A DNA stretch of 64,000 bases from Acidobacteriota bacterium (GCA_018269055.1 JAFDVI010000007.1:1-64000), one strand, 5' to 3'. Shown: positions 9,989-18,830, counted from the first letter of the stretch. Translations and numbers: made by a program. The notes: generated by a model from the letters alone, not told the origin.

Positions 9989-11380
9989 CTAATCTGAAGC
10001 GGCAATAGCGATTGCCGATGAAATGGATTCCTTTTGCGCCGCGGCAGGCAGTTTGATTGAAAACTCACTACCGACGCCAACTTCGCTGGTCACATAAGCT
10101 TCGCCGCCGTGTGCGCGCGCCAGGTGTTTGACAATCGCCAGCCCCAATCCAGTGCCGCCAGCTTCGCGCGAACGAGCGCGATCCACTCTATAAAATCGCT
10201 CAAAAACGCGCGGCAGATGTTCCGCGGGGATTCCGCCGCCCGTGTCCCGAACGCGGAGAATTTGATGCTGGTTGTCTTCAGCATTTTCCGCGCAAACGGC
10301 GACGCTGCCGCCCGGATGGTTAAACTTGATGGCGTTGTCCACCAGATTGATGACGATTTGTTCCAACCGGCGACGGTCGGCGGTCATATAAAACCCTTCC
10401 GCAATCTGATTGTCCAGTCGCACGCCGTGCTCCAAAGCTCGCGGAGCCAACCCGGTAAATACATCATTGACGAACTGGCGCAGCGGTAATCGTTCCAATG
10501 CCAAACTGACTTCGCCGGATTCAATCGCAGACAATTCGGAAACATCATTAACCAGCGCGCGCATGCGTTCGGCATTTCGACTGATGGTATTCAAAAACCG
10601 CAAACTGTTTTCAGCGTCATCCAGTCCGCCGTCAATCAGTGTTTCGGTATAAGCCGTGATTGCCGCCAGTGGAGTTCGCAATTCGTGCGAAACATTTGAT
10701 AGAAATTCCTGCCGCACGCGTTCCAACCGCTCCAGTTTGGTGATGTCAATGAAGGCGCTGACCACGCCGTCAATTTTCTCGTCGTCCAATCGAAGCGGCG
10801 CTGCGTGCAACTTCAGCACACGTTTTTCCGCCGAACCGGCGGAAGAGCGAACTTCCAGCTTGGCTTCGACTTTTTCGCCGGTCGAAAGAACTTTTGAAAG
10901 GGTGCGATGGAGTTGCGGTTCCCGGCTAAGGTCGGTCAGTCGGATAATCGGTTTGGCTCCCAAGCCAAATAACGCCCGCGCCGCGTCGTTGATCAGCAGG
11001 ACTTCGGAATTGCGGTCGGTAATAACCAGCCCTTCGGCGACGGAAGCGAGGATTGAACGCAGTAAGGTTTCGTCACGTTCTGCTTTGCTGAGCGCAGTTC
11101 GTAACCGTTGATTGCCCTGCTCCCGTTCAGCCAGCAATTGGCTCTGCTGGCGGTAAGCATAAAAGGCTATCACCACCGTAATGACGCCAACGATCACGGT
11201 CGAAACGACGTGCGATGTGACGACATTCATGGTCGGGAAAAGTACGGTTTTGACCGTTTCGTATAGCGCAAAAAAAGCGACCATTACGATCGTTGCGCGA
11301 ATGATTTTTTGGCGTCGGGTAATCATTTGTGGAGGAGCTGGAAGTTGGAATGCGGAAGGCGAGAAGGCAGTAGTTGGCAA
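9989..11380 (-). CDS. phoR: PhoR-like sensor histidine kinase
   Basis: The protein has two N-terminal membrane helices (about 25-45 and 55-80 from the first start), then a PAS domain (about 105-215). A HisKA domain follows with the phospho-acceptor His in FLSNVSHELRTP, and then HATPase_c with GTGLGLAIVKHLARAHGG. This is the PhoR layout, and the response regulator directly upstream is PhoB-like. The first start is a TTG at 11380, close behind phoB; an in-frame ATG at 11326 is the alternative, but neither has a strong ribosome site. Function in phosphate sensing is inferred from the phoU-phoB-phoR order. Confidence 0.9.
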   Translation of the reverse strand: MPTTAFSPSAFQLPAPPQMITRRQKIIRATIVMVAFFALYETVKTVLFPTMNVVTSHVVSTVIVGVITVVIAFYAYRQQSQLLAEREQGNQRLRTALSKAERDETLLRSILASVAEGLVITDRNSEVLLINDAARALFGLGAKPIIRLTDLSREPQLHRTLSKVLSTGEKVEAKLEVRSSAGSAEKRVLKLHAAPLRLDDEKIDGVVSAFIDITKLERLERVRQEFLSNVSHELRTPLAAITAYTETLIDGGLDDAENSLRFLNTISRNAERMRALVNDVSELSAIESGEVSLALERLPLRQFVNDVFTGLAPRALEHGVRLDNQIAEGFYMTADRRRLEQIVINLVDNAIKFNHPGGSVAVCAENAEDNQHQILRVRDTGGGIPAEHLPRVFERFYRVDRARSREAGGTGLGLAIVKHLARAHGGEAYVTSEVGVGSEFSIKLPAAAQKESISSAIAIAASD

Positions 11381-11384
11381 AAGC

Positions 11385-12146
11385 CTAATTCCCTGCCCCT
11401 GCCTCGCGACTTATGGCGGCTTCGGGATCGCCGCTGCGAAACCGGTATCCAATCCCAATCACTGTCTCAATGCAGTTGCCGCACACGCCGAGTTTTTTTC
11501 GTAAGCCGCTGATGTGAACATCCAGCGTGCGCGCCTCGCCGTAATACTCCAAGCCCCAAACCTGATCCAACAATTGTTCGCGCGGAACGACTCGGCCTTT
11601 GTTGCGCGACAGAATCGAAAGCAAGGCAAATTCTTTCCGGGTCAGTTTAACCGATTGCCCCTGACTGAAAACGGCGAAGTCTGAATAATCAATCTTCAAC
11701 ATTCCGTCGTCATAGGTTTTGGGCGATTGCGCATCGAAACCGGAACGCCGCAGCGCCGCTCGAACACGGGCAATCAATTCGCGCACACTAAACGGTTTGG
11801 TCATGTAATCGTCAGCACCCAAATCCAGGCCACGGACTTTGTCCTGTTCTTCCGTCCGAGCCGTTAGCACAATGATTGGCGTACGACGCGTAAGTTCTTC
11901 CGTGCGAAAGCGGCGGCAAAGTTCAAACCCGCTCATACCCGGCAAATTCAAATCCAGAATGATCAAATCCGGTGCGACGGAACTGCCTTCCGGGCGGCGT
12001 TCCTGTCCCTTGCCAAGCGCGATGTTCAACCCGGATTCGCCAGTCAAAGCCACTTGCGCCTGGAATGCGCCTTCGCGTTCCAGGTTGTAGCGAATGCTTT
12101 CGGCAATGTCCGGATCGTCTTCAATAATTAAGATGTAAGGCTTCAT
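11385..12146 (-). CDS. phoB: PhoB-like OmpR-family response regulator
   Basis: A 253-residue two-domain regulator. The receiver domain (about 1-130) has the acidic pocket EDD near residue 9, the phospho-acceptor Asp in LIILDLNLPG, the switch Thr in VLTARTE and Lys in MTKPFSV. The C-terminal winged-helix DNA-binding domain (about 145-240) contains LTRKEFALL and VDVHI/RTLDVHISGLRKKLG-like segments. There is an insertion of about 15 residues in the receiver after alpha-2. It lies between phoU and phoR on the same strand and probably controls phosphate-starvation genes. Confidence 0.93.
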   Translation of the reverse strand: MKPYILIIEDDPDIAESIRYNLEREGAFQAQVALTGESGLNIALGKGQERRPEGSSVAPDLIILDLNLPGMSGFELCRRFRTEELTRRTPIIVLTARTEEQDKVRGLDLGADDYMTKPFSVRELIARVRAALRRSGFDAQSPKTYDDGMLKIDYSDFAVFSQGQSVKLTRKEFALLSILSRNKGRVVPREQLLDQVWGLEYYGEARTLDVHISGLRKKLGVCGNCIETVIGIGYRFRSGDPEAAISREAGAGN

Positions 12147-12172
12147 ATCTTGAGTAGTCGGTAGTCAGGATT

Positions 12173-12206
12173 CGGGAGTCGGCAGCGAAACGCCTACCGA
12201 TTCCCG
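12173..12206. repeat. Intergenic hairpin between phoU and phoB
   Basis: CGGGAGTCGGCAG (12173-12185) and CTACCGATTCCCG (12194-12206) pair in 11 of 13 positions around an 8-base loop. The left flank carries a further AGTCGG copy, so the gap looks like a small degenerate repeat unit. No T-run follows on the minus strand, so it is not an obvious terminator. Confidence 0.5.
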
Positions 12207-12211
12207 ACTGC

Positions 12212-12961
12212 TCATCTGGCATGCTTTATTACCAACGCATCTTTCATATAAACAATCAATTCGCAGATGTCCGTCACGTAATCACCAATTCGCTCCAAGT
12301 GTTTGGCCACCAGCAATAAACGTGCGGCTCTGCCCGCCGAAGCCGGGTCGCTCGACATTCTGTCCAGCAATTCGTGGAAAATGCGATCGTAAAGTTTGTC
12401 AATTTCATCGTCGCGCGTAATCACTCCGCGAGCCGCGTCGGCATCGGCGGCTGCAAACGCATCCAGCGACAATCTCAACATATCGCAGGCCAGCCAACTC
12501 ATCTTCGGCAAATCGAAATACGGTTTGAGTTGCGGTTCGTCGTTCAAATAAATTGCCGCTCGCGCAATGTTGCAGGCGTGATCGGCGATCCGTTCCAGAA
12601 TCGGCGTAATTTTGATAGCCGTCACCACCAACCGCAAATCGTGTTCGGCCTGGGATTGCATACCCAACAACCGAACACACATTTGGTCGGCCTCAAGTTC
12701 CAGCGCATCCACGCGGTCGTCATCGCGCAACACCTGCTCGGCCAGTTCCGAATCGCGCTCGATCAACGAACGAGTCGCTTCATCAATGGCGCGTTCGACT
12801 TCGCCGCCCATCAGCAGCACATGATCACGCAATTCGTTGAGAGCGGATTCTTGCAAACTCTTCATATCTTCCATTTGCAGCCTGTCAGGCTGAACGCCCT
12901 GCGATGTCAGCGCATAGACTGCTTCCATCACATTGAAATCTGTCGTTTGTATTTCTGCCAT
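12212..12961 (-). CDS. phoU: Phosphate signalling protein PhoU
   Basis: A 249-residue cytoplasmic all-helical protein with two PhoU repeats (about 35-120 and 140-235), each with the acidic/Asp metal-binding faces expected of the family (RDDDRVDALE and TRDDEIDKLYD). PhoU restrains PhoR kinase activity when phosphate is plentiful and normally works with the PstSCAB transporter, which is not in this window. The N-terminus is about 30 residues longer than usual, and a Met at residue 30 could be the true start; neither start has a good ribosome site. It heads the phoU-phoB-phoR cluster. Confidence 0.92.
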   Translation of the reverse strand: MAEIQTTDFNVMEAVYALTSQGVQPDRLQMEDMKSLQESALNELRDHVLLMGGEVERAIDEATRSLIERDSELAEQVLRDDDRVDALELEADQMCVRLLGMQSQAEHDLRLVVTAIKITPILERIADHACNIARAAIYLNDEPQLKPYFDLPKMSWLACDMLRLSLDAFAAADADAARGVITRDDEIDKLYDRIFHELLDRMSSDPASAGRAARLLLVAKHLERIGDYVTDICELIVYMKDALVIKHAR

Positions 12962-13173
12962 TTGAGTTTCCGAAAAACAAGCTTAGTTGGATTGAGTTTT
13001 GTAGGGCGGAAGTTTACCCATCTCCTTTTAAGTCCAACTCAGATCAATGTGAAATCCATGTAACGTCTGCCTTAGATTTTCGCGGGAATCGAGACCGGTT
13101 TGCTTGCCTGTGCCAGAGTTACTAAGCTTACCCCATCCTTTCAAGGGTTTACGGCTTCAATTGCGGAAACTTT

Positions 13174-14574
13174 ATGACCTATTTACTGATTCTGATCGGG
13201 TATTCGCTGTTGATGATCGCGCTGGGCGTTTTTTGGTCGCGACGCGTCGCGGCTTCGAGCGATTTTTTCGTCGCAGGGCGAGGATTGAGCGCGGGATTGA
13301 TCTTTTCGACCTTGCTGGCCGCCAACATAGGAGCCGGTTCGACTGTCGGAGCAACGGGGTTGGGGTATCGCGACGGTTTGTCTGCCTGGTGGTGGGTGGG
13401 TTCGGCAGGCATTGGCTCGCTGATCCTGGCCTTTACCGTTGGGCCAAAAATTTGGCGCATCGCGCGCGATAACGATTTGTTCACGGTGGGTGATTACCTG
13501 GAATTTCGCTACGACCGAAGCGTTCGCGGCTTGGTGGCATTGCTGCTGTGGATTGGTTCGCTGGCAATTTTGGCTGGACAATTGATCGCCATCGCCTGGG
13601 TGTTGAATGTCACAATGGACGTGAGCAAACCCATCGGCTGCCTGATTGGAGCAGTTGTTGTCACCATTTATTTCGCTTCCGGCGGGTTGTTCGGTGCCGC
13701 GCGCGTCAATGCCTTGCAGTTGGTAGTCAAGCTGGTCGGGTTTGGGTTGGCGCTGACTTATTTGCTCAAGTTCAATCAGGCAATGAACTCCATGTTTTAT
13801 CCACCCACAGGTTCAGCAGAGAAGCTGGAAACGATGAAGAGCTTTACTGGAATTGGCGCTTCGGGAATTCTGCGCTATCTGGCTTTGCTGGTTCCGTCCT
13901 TCATCATTTCGCCGGGATTGTTGCAGAAGATTTTCGGCGCGCGGGATGAAAAAGCCGTTCGCACTGGGGTGGCGCTAAACGCCATCTGCCTGTTGTTGTT
14001 TGCTTTCGTACCGGCGCTGATGGGAATGATCGCGTTTTACAATTTCCCGGATTTGCCGAATCGCGAATTGGCGTTGCCGATGTTGATGACAAAATCACTG
14101 CCGGTTTGGCTGGGAGGATTACTACTCGGAGCCATTTTCGCCGCCGAAGTCAGCACCGCAGATGCCGTGCTATTTATGCTCAGCACTTCACTCAGCAAAG
14201 ATTTGTACAAGGCTTTCATCCGTCCCGAAGCGGACGACAAACAGTTGCTGAAAGTGGCCAAACTCACCGCTGTTGCCTGCGGTGGACTCGGCGCGTTGCT
14301 GGCCATCATTTTGCGGGATGTGATTACGGCGCTGACAATTTTTTATACCTTGCTGTCGTCGGCTCCGCTGCTACCGTTGATTGCAGGCTTATATTCAAAA
14401 CGAATTTCCGCGCGCGCTGTGATTCCTGCCATGCTGGTTTCAGTGATTGGAACCTTCGCCCTGGATTATTTGACTGCGGGCAAAGGTTTCAGCGCCATTC
14501 CTTCCCTGATTTATGGTGTGGGAGCCGGTGCAGTGGTGATGTGGTTGTTGAGTCTGACGGGACCCAAAAAATAG
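13174..14574 (+). CDS. Sodium/solute symporter (SSS family)
   Basis: The 466-residue protein is hydrophobic throughout with about 12-13 predicted membrane helices. It shows SSS-family landmarks: DFFVAGRGLSAG after helix 1, the GAGSTVGATGLGYRDGLSAWWW stretch of helices 2-3, and the later FAAEVSTADAVLFMLSTSLSKD segment that holds the second sodium-site Ser/Thr. It takes up a small solute using the sodium gradient; the solute cannot be read from the sequence. It is divergent from phoU and ends in a clear terminator. Confidence 0.93.
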   Translation: MTYLLILIGYSLLMIALGVFWSRRVAASSDFFVAGRGLSAGLIFSTLLAANIGAGSTVGATGLGYRDGLSAWWWVGSAGIGSLILAFTVGPKIWRIARDNDLFTVGDYLEFRYDRSVRGLVALLLWIGSLAILAGQLIAIAWVLNVTMDVSKPIGCLIGAVVVTIYFASGGLFGAARVNALQLVVKLVGFGLALTYLLKFNQAMNSMFYPPTGSAEKLETMKSFTGIGASGILRYLALLVPSFIISPGLLQKIFGARDEKAVRTGVALNAICLLLFAFVPALMGMIAFYNFPDLPNRELALPMLMTKSLPVWLGGLLLGAIFAAEVSTADAVLFMLSTSLSKDLYKAFIRPEADDKQLLKVAKLTAVACGGLGALLAIILRDVITALTIFYTLLSSAPLLPLIAGLYSKRISARAVIPAMLVSVIGTFALDYLTAGKGFSAIPSLIYGVGAGAVVMWLLSLTGPKK

Positions 14575-14612
14575 GCTCGTAGCGTTTCCGCCACGAGCCA
14601 TCAAGTTTTTTC
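14574..14612 (+). terminator. Rho-independent terminator of the symporter gene
   Basis: GGCTCGT (14574-14580) pairs with ACGAGCC (14593-14599), and TTTTTT follows after a short gap. It begins at the last base of the symporter stop codon. Confidence 0.75.
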
Positions 14613-14634
14613 CGCCAGTACAAACTTTTACAGA

Positions 14635-15012
14635 TTATTGTTTGGCAACGCTGCCAGCCGTTTCCGCCAGAACCAGCGTGTATTTTTGGCCGCGCGGCGT
14701 GATCGAAGCGACCGAACGGGTTCCATCCGCGTTTTCACGATAGGTCATTTTGTCAGCATCGGCTTCCGTCGCATTCTGCTTTTTGGTGTATTGAGCCGTG
14801 ACAACTTTCTTACCCACTTTGATTTCAATTGTTCCCTGCTCAGTTTCCGGCACGGTCAGAGTGTAATCACCCTTTTTGACCAATTCATTACCGACTTTGC
14901 CGTCCAGGTAAAAAGAAACTTTCTTTTCAACCTTGCCTTGCGCCACGACGACGACACTCAAAGCTGCTGCCATTGCCAACGCTAAAACCTTATTCGAGTA
15001 ACGGTTAATCAT
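14635..15012 (-). CDS. Small secreted protein of unknown function
   Basis: The 125-residue protein starts with a signal peptide (about 1-25, cut near VVVAQG) and has a strong AGGAGGG ribosome site. The mature ~100 residues are Lys/Thr-rich and predicted mostly beta, with strands such as VSFYLDG, GDYTLTVP, TIEIKVGKKVV and KYTLVLAE. It is probably a small periplasmic beta-barrel or beta-sandwich. I do not recognise a named family. A TetR-type operator (15066-15079) lies between it and the tetR gene, so it is the likely target of that repressor. Confidence 0.8.
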   Translation of the reverse strand: MINRYSNKVLALAMAAALSVVVVAQGKVEKKVSFYLDGKVGNELVKKGDYTLTVPETEQGTIEIKVGKKVVTAQYTKKQNATEADADKMTYRENADGTRSVASITPRGQKYTLVLAETAGSVAKQ

Positions 15013-15065
15013 AAGCTGCTCCCTCCTAATCTGTGTTGAGTTCGGTTGCTTTTTCCAGGATTAAC

Positions 15066-15079
15066 TGACCGGACGGTCA
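15066..15079. promoter_or_regulatory. TetR-type operator upstream of the secreted-protein gene
   Basis: TGACCG-GA-CGGTCA is a perfect 6-2-6 inverted repeat. It has the same half-sites and spacing as the site in front of tetR (15815-15828). On the minus strand it overlaps a possible -35 hexamer (TTGACC), so binding would block the promoter of the secreted-protein gene. Confidence 0.8.
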
Positions 15080-15106
15080 ACAAATCCTCAAAAAAATTAG
15101 CCGTTT

Positions 15107-15739
15107 TCAGGCTGCTTTTGCGAATTCAATAGTTTGGCCACCGGTCAGGTAATCTAAAACGATTCGTTCACAGCGGCGGCGGTAATCGTCGAACGTTCCC
15201 TGAGACGAAAAGAACCATTGCATCATCATGCCATCAACCAGAGCGCGCACCATCGAACTTGCATCATCCAGGTCAACAGGCCTGAAAATCCCTGCCTTCA
15301 TTCCAAGTTCGATGATTTCACGGTCATGGCCACAACAGCCTTCATAAAACTTGGCGTTCAAATCGTGAAAACGGCGGTTGCGAGTGCCAATACTGATAAA
15401 GTCGGAATACGCCAAAAAGAACTGACGGCTTTCCTGGGCATTGCCAAAGATCACGCCGATCACGGCTTTCATTTTGGAAACCGGATCGCTGGCGGATGCA
15501 ATCGCTTCGTGAATTCGCTCATGCACCACGGAAATGATCCATTCCAATGCGCCGAGAAAAAGTTCCTCTTTGGTAGAGAAATAATAGAGCGTTGACCCTT
15601 TGCTAACGCCAGCACGCTTAGCAATGTCTTGTAAAGTGACGGCAGAATACCCCTTCTCCGCTACCTCGTGATACGTCGCCTTGATTAACTCCAAGCGGCG
15701 TTGATCTTCATAATCCTGAACAAACTGTTTTGCTGCCAT
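15107..15739 (-). CDS. TetR-family transcriptional repressor
   Basis: The 210-residue protein has the canonical N-terminal TetR helix-turn-helix (about 15-60): AEKGYSAVTLQDIAKRAGVSKGSTLYYF. The C-terminal all-helical ligand domain (about 70-200) has a MetRS/YfiR-like DGMMMQWFF segment. Repressors of this family bind short palindromes and release DNA when a small ligand binds. Two identical-half-site palindromes flank the gene, one directly downstream of its own -10 box, so it is predicted to repress itself and the neighbouring secreted-protein gene. The ligand is unknown. Confidence 0.93.
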   Translation of the reverse strand: MAAKQFVQDYEDQRRLELIKATYHEVAEKGYSAVTLQDIAKRAGVSKGSTLYYFSTKEELFLGALEWIISVVHERIHEAIASASDPVSKMKAVIGVIFGNAQESRQFFLAYSDFISIGTRNRRFHDLNAKFYEGCCGHDREIIELGMKAGIFRPVDLDDASSMVRALVDGMMMQWFFSSQGTFDDYRRRCERIVLDYLTGGQTIEFAKAA

Positions 15740-15814
15740 CTTGAATGGACAACCCCTTACGAGATCTAGGCCATTTCACCTTCAATTCAACTTTTGGCCC
15801 GATGCTTTTTCAGT

Positions 15815-15828
15815 TGACCGACCGGTCA
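15815..15828. promoter_or_regulatory. TetR-type operator in front of tetR
   Basis: TGACCG-AC-CGGTCA is a perfect 6-2-6 palindrome lying 2 bp downstream of the -10 box of the tetR promoter. Bound repressor would cover the transcription start, which is the usual autoregulatory arrangement. Confidence 0.85.
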
Positions 15829-15830
15829 GA

Positions 15831-15859
15831 CTTATACAGACCAGCCTGAAAACTGTCAA
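15831..15859 (-). promoter_or_regulatory. Sigma-70 promoter of tetR
   Basis: Read on the minus strand, TTGACA (15854-15859) and TATAAG (15831-15836) are separated by exactly 17 bp. This is close to the consensus for the housekeeping sigma factor. Confidence 0.8.
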
Positions 15860-15962
15860 CGGGTATTTTGAGATGGAGTAAAAAAAGTTGATACCTGCAA
15901 ACTAAACTGAGGGAGCGACAGCATTGAAGTCTAGAAAATTCAATCAGTTGCATAAAGTGCAG

Positions 15963-15991
15963 TTGGTTCGTCTGTTCAGTTCGTATATGAT
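15963..15991 (+). promoter_or_regulatory. Candidate sigma-70 promoter of the DUF72 gene
   Basis: TTGGTT (15963-15968) and TATGAT (15986-15991) are 17 bp apart, 50 bp upstream of the DUF72 start. The rest of the 301-bp gap between tetR and this gene holds the tetR promoter and operator and nothing else I can recognise. Confidence 0.5.
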
Positions 15992-16040
15992 GTCGTTTCA
16001 GACTTAAAATAAGGTTTGGGGTTGATAAGGGGCGACTCCG

Positions 16041-16856
16041 ATGCGCGAAATCCACATTGGCACTCAAGGCTGGAATTACAACGACTGGGTTGGGGCATTT
16101 TATCCATGTGGAAGTCGGGCAACGGAATTTCTGGATTTGTATGTTCGGGCATTCGACACGGTTGAAATTGATTCGAGCTTTTATGCCATTCCTTCGGAAG
16201 CGTCCATCAAATCATGGAACAATCGTGCACCGAACGGATTCACATATTCGCTGAAATTACCGCGGCAGATCACGCACGAACAACGGCTGCATAATTCCGA
16301 AGAAATATTGGTGCAATTCTGCGAACGGATTCGCCCTTTGGGCGAAAAGCTGGCGATGGTCTTGATTCAATTACCTCCGGACTTATCCGCGCGATCATGG
16401 CTGGCGTTTGAAAAGTTTGTTGGCATTTTACCTGCGGACATCCGGTTTGCTGTGGAGTTCAGGGATTCAAGCTGGGTCATTGAACCGACTATTGATCGCG
16501 TTCTGGACTTGCTTTCAAAACACGAAGTTGCCATAGCATTGGTGGAGGGGCAGTGGGTGCAACGCGGGTTGTGGTTTCAATTGCTGGATCGTCCAACTTC
16601 GCCATTGGCGTATGTGCGATGGATGGGGCCGCGAACACTGACGGAGTTTTCTCACGTGCAGATTGACCGCAACCGTGAGTTACAGGAATGGACCGAGGGC
16701 TTCAAGTTTTTATATCAGCGAGTTAAAACCATGTACGGATATTTCAGTAACTATTTCCAAGGACACTCTCCGGCGTCCGCCAATCAATTCAAACGAATGA
16801 TTGGGCAAGCGGTCGTCGAACCAGAGTCTCTGATCAGGCAGCCGTCGCTGTTCTGA
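16041..16856 (+). CDS. DUF72 (YecE-like) TIM-barrel protein
   Basis: The 271-residue protein matches the DUF72 family along its length. It has the N-terminal IGTQGWNYNDWVGAFYP strand, FDTVEIDSSFYAIPS, FTYSLKLPRQITHEQRL, the AVEFRDSSW strand and the C-terminal YGYFSNYFQGHSPASANQF signature. The family adopts a TIM barrel; the biochemical role is still not settled, although a metal-dependent enzyme or nucleic-acid link has been suggested. It is cytoplasmic, with no signal peptide. The ctp gene follows 25-31 bp downstream and may be co-transcribed. Confidence 0.92.
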   Translation: MREIHIGTQGWNYNDWVGAFYPCGSRATEFLDLYVRAFDTVEIDSSFYAIPSEASIKSWNNRAPNGFTYSLKLPRQITHEQRLHNSEEILVQFCERIRPLGEKLAMVLIQLPPDLSARSWLAFEKFVGILPADIRFAVEFRDSSWVIEPTIDRVLDLLSKHEVAIALVEGQWVQRGLWFQLLDRPTSPLAYVRWMGPRTLTEFSHVQIDRNRELQEWTEGFKFLYQRVKTMYGYFSNYFQGHSPASANQFKRMIGQAVVEPESLIRQPSLF

Positions 16857-16887
16857 TCTGAAAGTTTTCAGGCGTTTTGAAGTGAAG

Positions 16888-18591
16888 ATGTCATTCCTCC
16901 AATTCAAAAAATTGACGGCCAGACAGCGTGCCATCCTGATTTTGGCGCTGGTAATTTTGGCATTTTCTGCCATCAACGGGGTGCTTTTTGGCGATGACCC
17001 GGAATCGGCCAAACCCAGCAAGGAAATGGCCAACGATCCCATCGTGCAAAATTACGTCAAGGCGCTGGAAACCATCGAACAGAATTACGTTAGCCCGCCT
17101 GACAAATTCCGTCTGACGCGCGGAGCCATACTGGAAATGTTGCACACGCTTGATCCGCATTCGGGATTTTTCGACCGCCGCGAATTCAGCGAGATGCAAG
17201 ACGAACAGGGCAGTCATTTCGTCGGAATCGGCGTCACCGTCAACCAGCGAAATGAGCGCATTTACGTGCTGGGAGTCATTCCGGGCATGCCAGCCGAAAA
17301 GGCTGGGCTGCAATACGGAGACGCAATTCTGGCCGTGGACGGAAAGTCGGCGAAAAACTGGGGACAATCCGATGCGCTGAAGCACGTTCGCGGCGATTAC
17401 GGCTCAGAAGTCAAAATCACTGTAGATCGCGCGGGCGAACCGGAACCGTTGACCTTCACCATCACGCGCGACGAGGTTCCGTTTCCCTCGGTTCGGAACA
17501 GCTTCATGATTCGACCCACGGTCGGATACGTAGGCTTGACCGGTGGGTTCAACCAGGACACGTCCGAAGAATTGCACAGTGCAATTGCGCAGTTGAAAAA
17601 AGAAGGCATGACTTCATTACTGCTGGATTTGCGTGACAATCCGGGAGGATTATTGTGGCAGGCCATCGAAGTAGCCGAAACGTTTTTGCCGCGCGGAATG
17701 GAAATTGTCTCGGTTCGCGGGCGCGAAGGCCGCTATCAGCCGCAAGTCTATCGTTCCGAAAACTCCGACCCCGAAACTGTGCCCCTGGTGATTTTGATTA
17801 ACGGAGATACGGCTTCCGCGTCGGAAATTGTTGCTGGAGCCATGCAGGATCGCGGTCGCGCATGGTTGGTTGGAGAAGAGAGTTTTGGCAAGGGGCTGGT
17901 ACAAACCGTTTACCGCTTAATGGGCGGAACCGGCCTGACGCTGACGACTGCACGATATTACACGCCAAGCGGACGGCTCATCCAGCGGCCTTATAACGAC
18001 CTTGGCATTTACGATTATTTTTATGCGCGCCGCGAAACTTCGGCGATGGAAAAAGCCAGAGGCAAGACGTTAAAATCTACCAGTTCCGTTCCTCCTACCA
18101 ATGACGGCAACAAATACTACACATCAACCGGCCAGGAGGTTTTCGGGGGCGGCGGCATCAAACCCAACACGGAGATCAAGGCCCAAGTTGAGAACATCCC
18201 ATTGCGGGACGCCTGTTTCGAGTTTGCGCGATTGTTGGTGGCGGGCATGATTCCGAACTTTCCTGAATACAAAGTGAAGAAGGTTGAACAGATCAACCGT
18301 TTGCGCGGCAACGAATTTCAATTGACTGATTCCGTCATCACAGCTTTTAAGGAATTCTTGCGACAGCGACCTCAATTCAAGTTCAAGGAAAGCGACCTCG
18401 GAAAACAACTGGATTACATACGATTGCGCATTCGGGCTGAAATCATCACGGCAGCATACGGGACGGAAATCGCCGGGGAATTCCTGCTGGAAAGTGATAG
18501 CCAAACCATTCGCGCAATTTCCGAAATCGCCAAAGCCAAACAGTTGAGCGATCAGGCGCGACTGTTCAACTCAGCGCCATCAAGGCAATAA
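16888..18591 (+). CDS. S41-family carboxyl-terminal processing protease
   Basis: The protein has an N-terminal membrane anchor or signal segment (about 12-32). A PDZ domain follows (about 105-195, beginning FVGIGVTVNQ), then the S41 catalytic domain. The domain has LLDLRDNPGGLL, the nucleophile Ser in NGDTASASEI (near 311) and the general-base Lys in ESFGKGLVQ (near 335), so the Ser-Lys dyad is intact. The C-terminal ~130 residues are helical. Such Ctp/Prc proteases work in the periplasm on cell-wall hydrolases and damaged envelope proteins. The ATG at 16888 is chosen over a GTG at 16882; both are possible. Confidence 0.93.
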   Translation: MSFLQFKKLTARQRAILILALVILAFSAINGVLFGDDPESAKPSKEMANDPIVQNYVKALETIEQNYVSPPDKFRLTRGAILEMLHTLDPHSGFFDRREFSEMQDEQGSHFVGIGVTVNQRNERIYVLGVIPGMPAEKAGLQYGDAILAVDGKSAKNWGQSDALKHVRGDYGSEVKITVDRAGEPEPLTFTITRDEVPFPSVRNSFMIRPTVGYVGLTGGFNQDTSEELHSAIAQLKKEGMTSLLLDLRDNPGGLLWQAIEVAETFLPRGMEIVSVRGREGRYQPQVYRSENSDPETVPLVILINGDTASASEIVAGAMQDRGRAWLVGEESFGKGLVQTVYRLMGGTGLTLTTARYYTPSGRLIQRPYNDLGIYDYFYARRETSAMEKARGKTLKSTSSVPPTNDGNKYYTSTGQEVFGGGGIKPNTEIKAQVENIPLRDACFEFARLLVAGMIPNFPEYKVKKVEQINRLRGNEFQLTDSVITAFKEFLRQRPQFKFKESDLGKQLDYIRLRIRAEIITAAYGTEIAGEFLLESDSQTIRAISEIAKAKQLSDQARLFNSAPSRQ

Positions 18592-18671
18592 AGGCTTTTT
18601 GAATCGAAACAAACAACATCGGCTGCAATCAACTGTCTTGAAGCGAAGACGAATCCATTGGTTTTGTACTT

Positions 18672-18830
18672 GTGAATAAGGGCCTATCGCCCGCCGATCC
18701 CGACGGCAAAATCGGCCAAGCGGTTAGAAATCTCGTGCGCTTCTATCACCAGTCACAAGGCGCACGCGGCGCACAAGTCATTTTCGTTGATACGAATTGC
18801 CACGCAGTGAAACCACATAAATCCATGCAG
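18672..18830 (+). pseudogene. Possible relic of a SNF2/DEAD-type helicase C-terminal domain
   Basis: The 437-bp gap 18592-19028 holds no convincing intact gene. A frame from 18672 translates to a 35-residue stretch (ADPDGKIGQAVRNL, then RGAQVIFVDTN) that resembles the start of the second RecA domain in large phage/ICE helicase-methylase proteins. After about residue 50 the resemblance ends and the frame looks random. I read it as a fragment left by a lost mobile gene. It could also be a chance resemblance, since the match is short and from memory of the family. Confidence 0.3.

Noticed and set aside
15120-15145. CCGGTCA inside tetR as a third operator
   Set aside because: Only one half-site is present and it is in coding sequence.
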